DNA of 64,000 bases, taken from NCBI GenBank assembly GCA_021292105.1, contig CM037863.1, positions 6,397,298 through 6,461,297 on the forward strand, read 5' to 3'. How positions within the stretch are numbered: the stretch's first letter is position 1; every line of letters begins with the position of its first letter. The notes beneath the pieces are model-generated. The model made no database searches. It saw only the letters and a program-made list of their open reading frames with translations, and was not told the origin of the DNA. A program made the position numbers and the translations under genes. Source of the stretch: Anadara kagoshimensis (Eukaryota; Mollusca; Bivalvia; Arcoida; Arcidae). Positions 61,078 through 64,000 of the stretch are shown here, piece by piece.

Positions 61078-61467
61078 CAGGGTCCGGTTTAAGGACCCAT
61101 TCCCAATGTCAAAAAGCAAACAATTTTCCCAATTTTGTAATTTAAAAATTCCCAATTGAATCTGTTTTATAAATAACAAGGAGAAAAAGTCAGCAAAAGT
61201 AAAAAAACCTCATATTTCAGCTTAGCTTGTATATTTTCATAATAACCTGTATGTACACATTCAGTGATGTGTATTCAATGTACATCTGGTACCAGAGATA
61301 CAAGTGGTTTAAAGCAAATTGGTTCACTCAGTACATTGTAAGATTATTATTATATGGAATCAAAATCAGTAAATCAGAGTATCCTCTTTTTTCATTGATT
61401 TTGTCAATTGATTTTTTCCCAATTTCATTCAAAGGTCCCTTTCCCAAAATGGCTAAAAAAATCCCTG
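61078..61467. mobile_element. Non-autonomous inverted-repeat element (CAGGG ends), copy 2
   Basis: The left end CAGGGTCCGGTTTAAGGACC and the right end, reverse-complementing to CAGGGATTTTTTTAGCC, share the CAGGG terminus. They also share the internal TTCCCAA words and the CCCATTCCCAATG phrase of the element at 7360-7858. An 82-codon open stretch overlapping it (61227-61475) has no transposase features. It sits in the RNF32 intron. No target duplication is visible. Confidence 0.55.
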
Positions 61468-62366
61468 CTGTCTAACTTTGCTAAATTTACGCTAAGGATT
61501 GTGAAAATGGAGCCAGGACACTGTTAATATGTGATGGTGGAGGAACCTAGAGAAAACTATCAAACATCTGCAAGGAAATTGACAATCTCTCAAATTAGGA
61601 TCTACCAGATGGAATTTGAACCTGAGGCAGTGAGCTTTAATCTCATACATGGTCATTTCCCTTTAATTTAAGAAATAACATTGTTTTGGGGTCATTTCAT
61701 GCTAGTATGATACAGGGTTTCCTGGTACACTTGCATGAAGAGTGAAGCAAACATGTTTTCATAGAAGTTTGAAGCAAATTTACGATAATGTTGAGAAATA
61801 GCTTTCATAGACAGAAAGTTGGTGCCATTGTAAATATTTGTTTATACAATTCCCTGACATGTGGAAACCATGTACAGTATTTGATTTTATTATTGAATTA
61901 ATAATTTTCATCTCTTTATGATGGGCTAAAATGATTACACATGACCATCTGATCTTACATGATATACCACAGTTTTCTGAAAAATCTTGTGTATATAAAA
62001 CTATTTTTAAATTCAGAAATCCTCCTACATCTTCACTACAGTAAAAATTATGTAGTATGGCTGCGTAATGCTGTCAGCTCAATCAGACAACAGTAGTCTG
62101 AATATATTAGATTCACAAACTTATTCGAAAAAAAGTAAAGGCAAAGATGCCAGGAATATAAAAAATTAAATACATAAAAATGAAGAAATTGTTACATCAT
62201 TGCAATTAAAGTACAGAAAAAAATTGTCAACCGAAATACCACAGTGGCTAAATTTTAAAATAAAACAGTTATGAACTTTTAGCTGTCGCCTCGGTCAATA
62301 TTTCCCCCCCGGTCAATAATACACCATATACAACCACTAAAATGTCCATAATTGTATAATATATAC

Positions 62367-62532
62367 CTTTAGCTGTATCTCCTCCCATTCATCATCATCA
62401 ATATGATGAAAACGCTGCATCAAATGTTTTAAATATATCACGACTTCTTTCCAGATTCTGGTCGATCTCATACAGGAAGTTGTTAACGTCAAAGTCACAT
62501 GACTTGATTATTCTATCGGTGATGCTTGAAAG
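62367..62532 (-). CDS. RNF32: RNF32 internal exon with an apparent one-base frameshift
   Basis: Between a TTATTTTTAG acceptor and an AAG|GTATAT donor the minus strand codes for LSSITDRIIKSCDFDV, continues with F-L-Y-E-I-D-Q-N-L-E and ends D-D-D-E-W-E-E-I-Q-L-K. This matches the RNF32 linker before the C-terminal RING (family pattern E-E-W-E-K-I-Q). The exon is 166 bp, but the two in-frame halves account for 165. The first half runs into a stop unless one A of the AAAA run (plus strand 62427-62430) is ignored. Both borders fit the phase of the neighbouring exons only with that base removed. An assembly or sequencing indel is more likely than a real mutation, since both sides are well conserved. 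Confidence 0.85.
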
Positions 62533-63935
<1,403 letters not shown>

Positions 63936-64000
63936 TCATCAGTAGGTACTATTTTAATATGTTCAAAGGGCAATAACACCCATGAAAATCAGCAAACCAA

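Larger units (their letters stand above)
60179..62366 (-). other. RNF32 intron holding two mobile elements
   Basis: The intron runs from the donor AAG|GTATAT at 62366 to the acceptor at 60179. Inside are the second MITE copy (60428-60587), the second CAGGG-ended element (61078-61467) and a dispersed-repeat fragment near 61543-61600 (GGTGGAGGAACCTAGAGAAA). Other stretches are AT-rich with no exon recognised. Confidence 0.75.

Overview
The window is eukaryotic, AT-rich, gene-poor animal DNA. Short exons with GT/AG borders are scattered among long introns, tRNA-derived SINE heads, decayed LINEs, hAT-type elements, MITEs and very large tandem arrays. The style of the repeats (AGGTCA-rich 146-bp repeats, SINE bodies, palindromic TA-target MITEs) suggests a mollusc, probably a bivalve. 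That assignment is inference. There is no bacterial-style operon, phage or CRISPR content.

Layout. (1) 1-8.5 kb: a 146-bp tandem repeat, several duplicated AT-rich segments, a MITE, and two short plus-strand exons (7103-7162, 8419-8493). These encode part of the mismatch-recognition domain of the DNA repair protein MSH6, including the Phe-x-Glu mismatch-probing motif. A decayed second copy of the 8419 exon lies 188 bp upstream of it. (2) 8.5-22.1 kb: a satellite of about 310 copies of a 44-bp unit, starting about 18 bp after the MSH6 splice donor. (3) 22145-23144: a gap of exactly 1000 Ns. (4) 23.1-42.5 kb: a different satellite of about 113 copies of a 168-173-bp unit, in two main sequence types and with multi-kilobase higher-order repeats. 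(5) 42.5-54 kb: repeat-rich DNA with no recognised gene. It holds a 1.03-kb non-autonomous hAT element with a perfect 8-bp target duplication, tRNA-like SINE heads, a 158-bp MITE, simple repeats and two decayed LINE fragments. (6) 54.0-57.7 kb: a 49-bp satellite of about 75 copies. (7) 58.3-58.8 kb: a 25-bp minisatellite. (8) 59.4-63.9 kb, minus strand: three exons at the 3' end of a gene that matches RNF32 (IQ motif, linker exon, C-terminal RING-H2). Four decayed partial copies of its last exon lie just beyond the stop codon.

The two genes are not expected to work together. MSH6 acts in nuclear mismatch repair and RNF32 is a putative E3 ubiquitin ligase. Each is incomplete here: MSH6 lacks both ends and RNF32 continues past the right edge. 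The N gap joins two unrelated satellites, so the sequence itself does not prove that the two halves are neighbours. No complete gene, intact tRNA, rRNA or convincing new biochemical system was found. The most notable content is the satellite architecture and the two cases of local exon duplication and decay.
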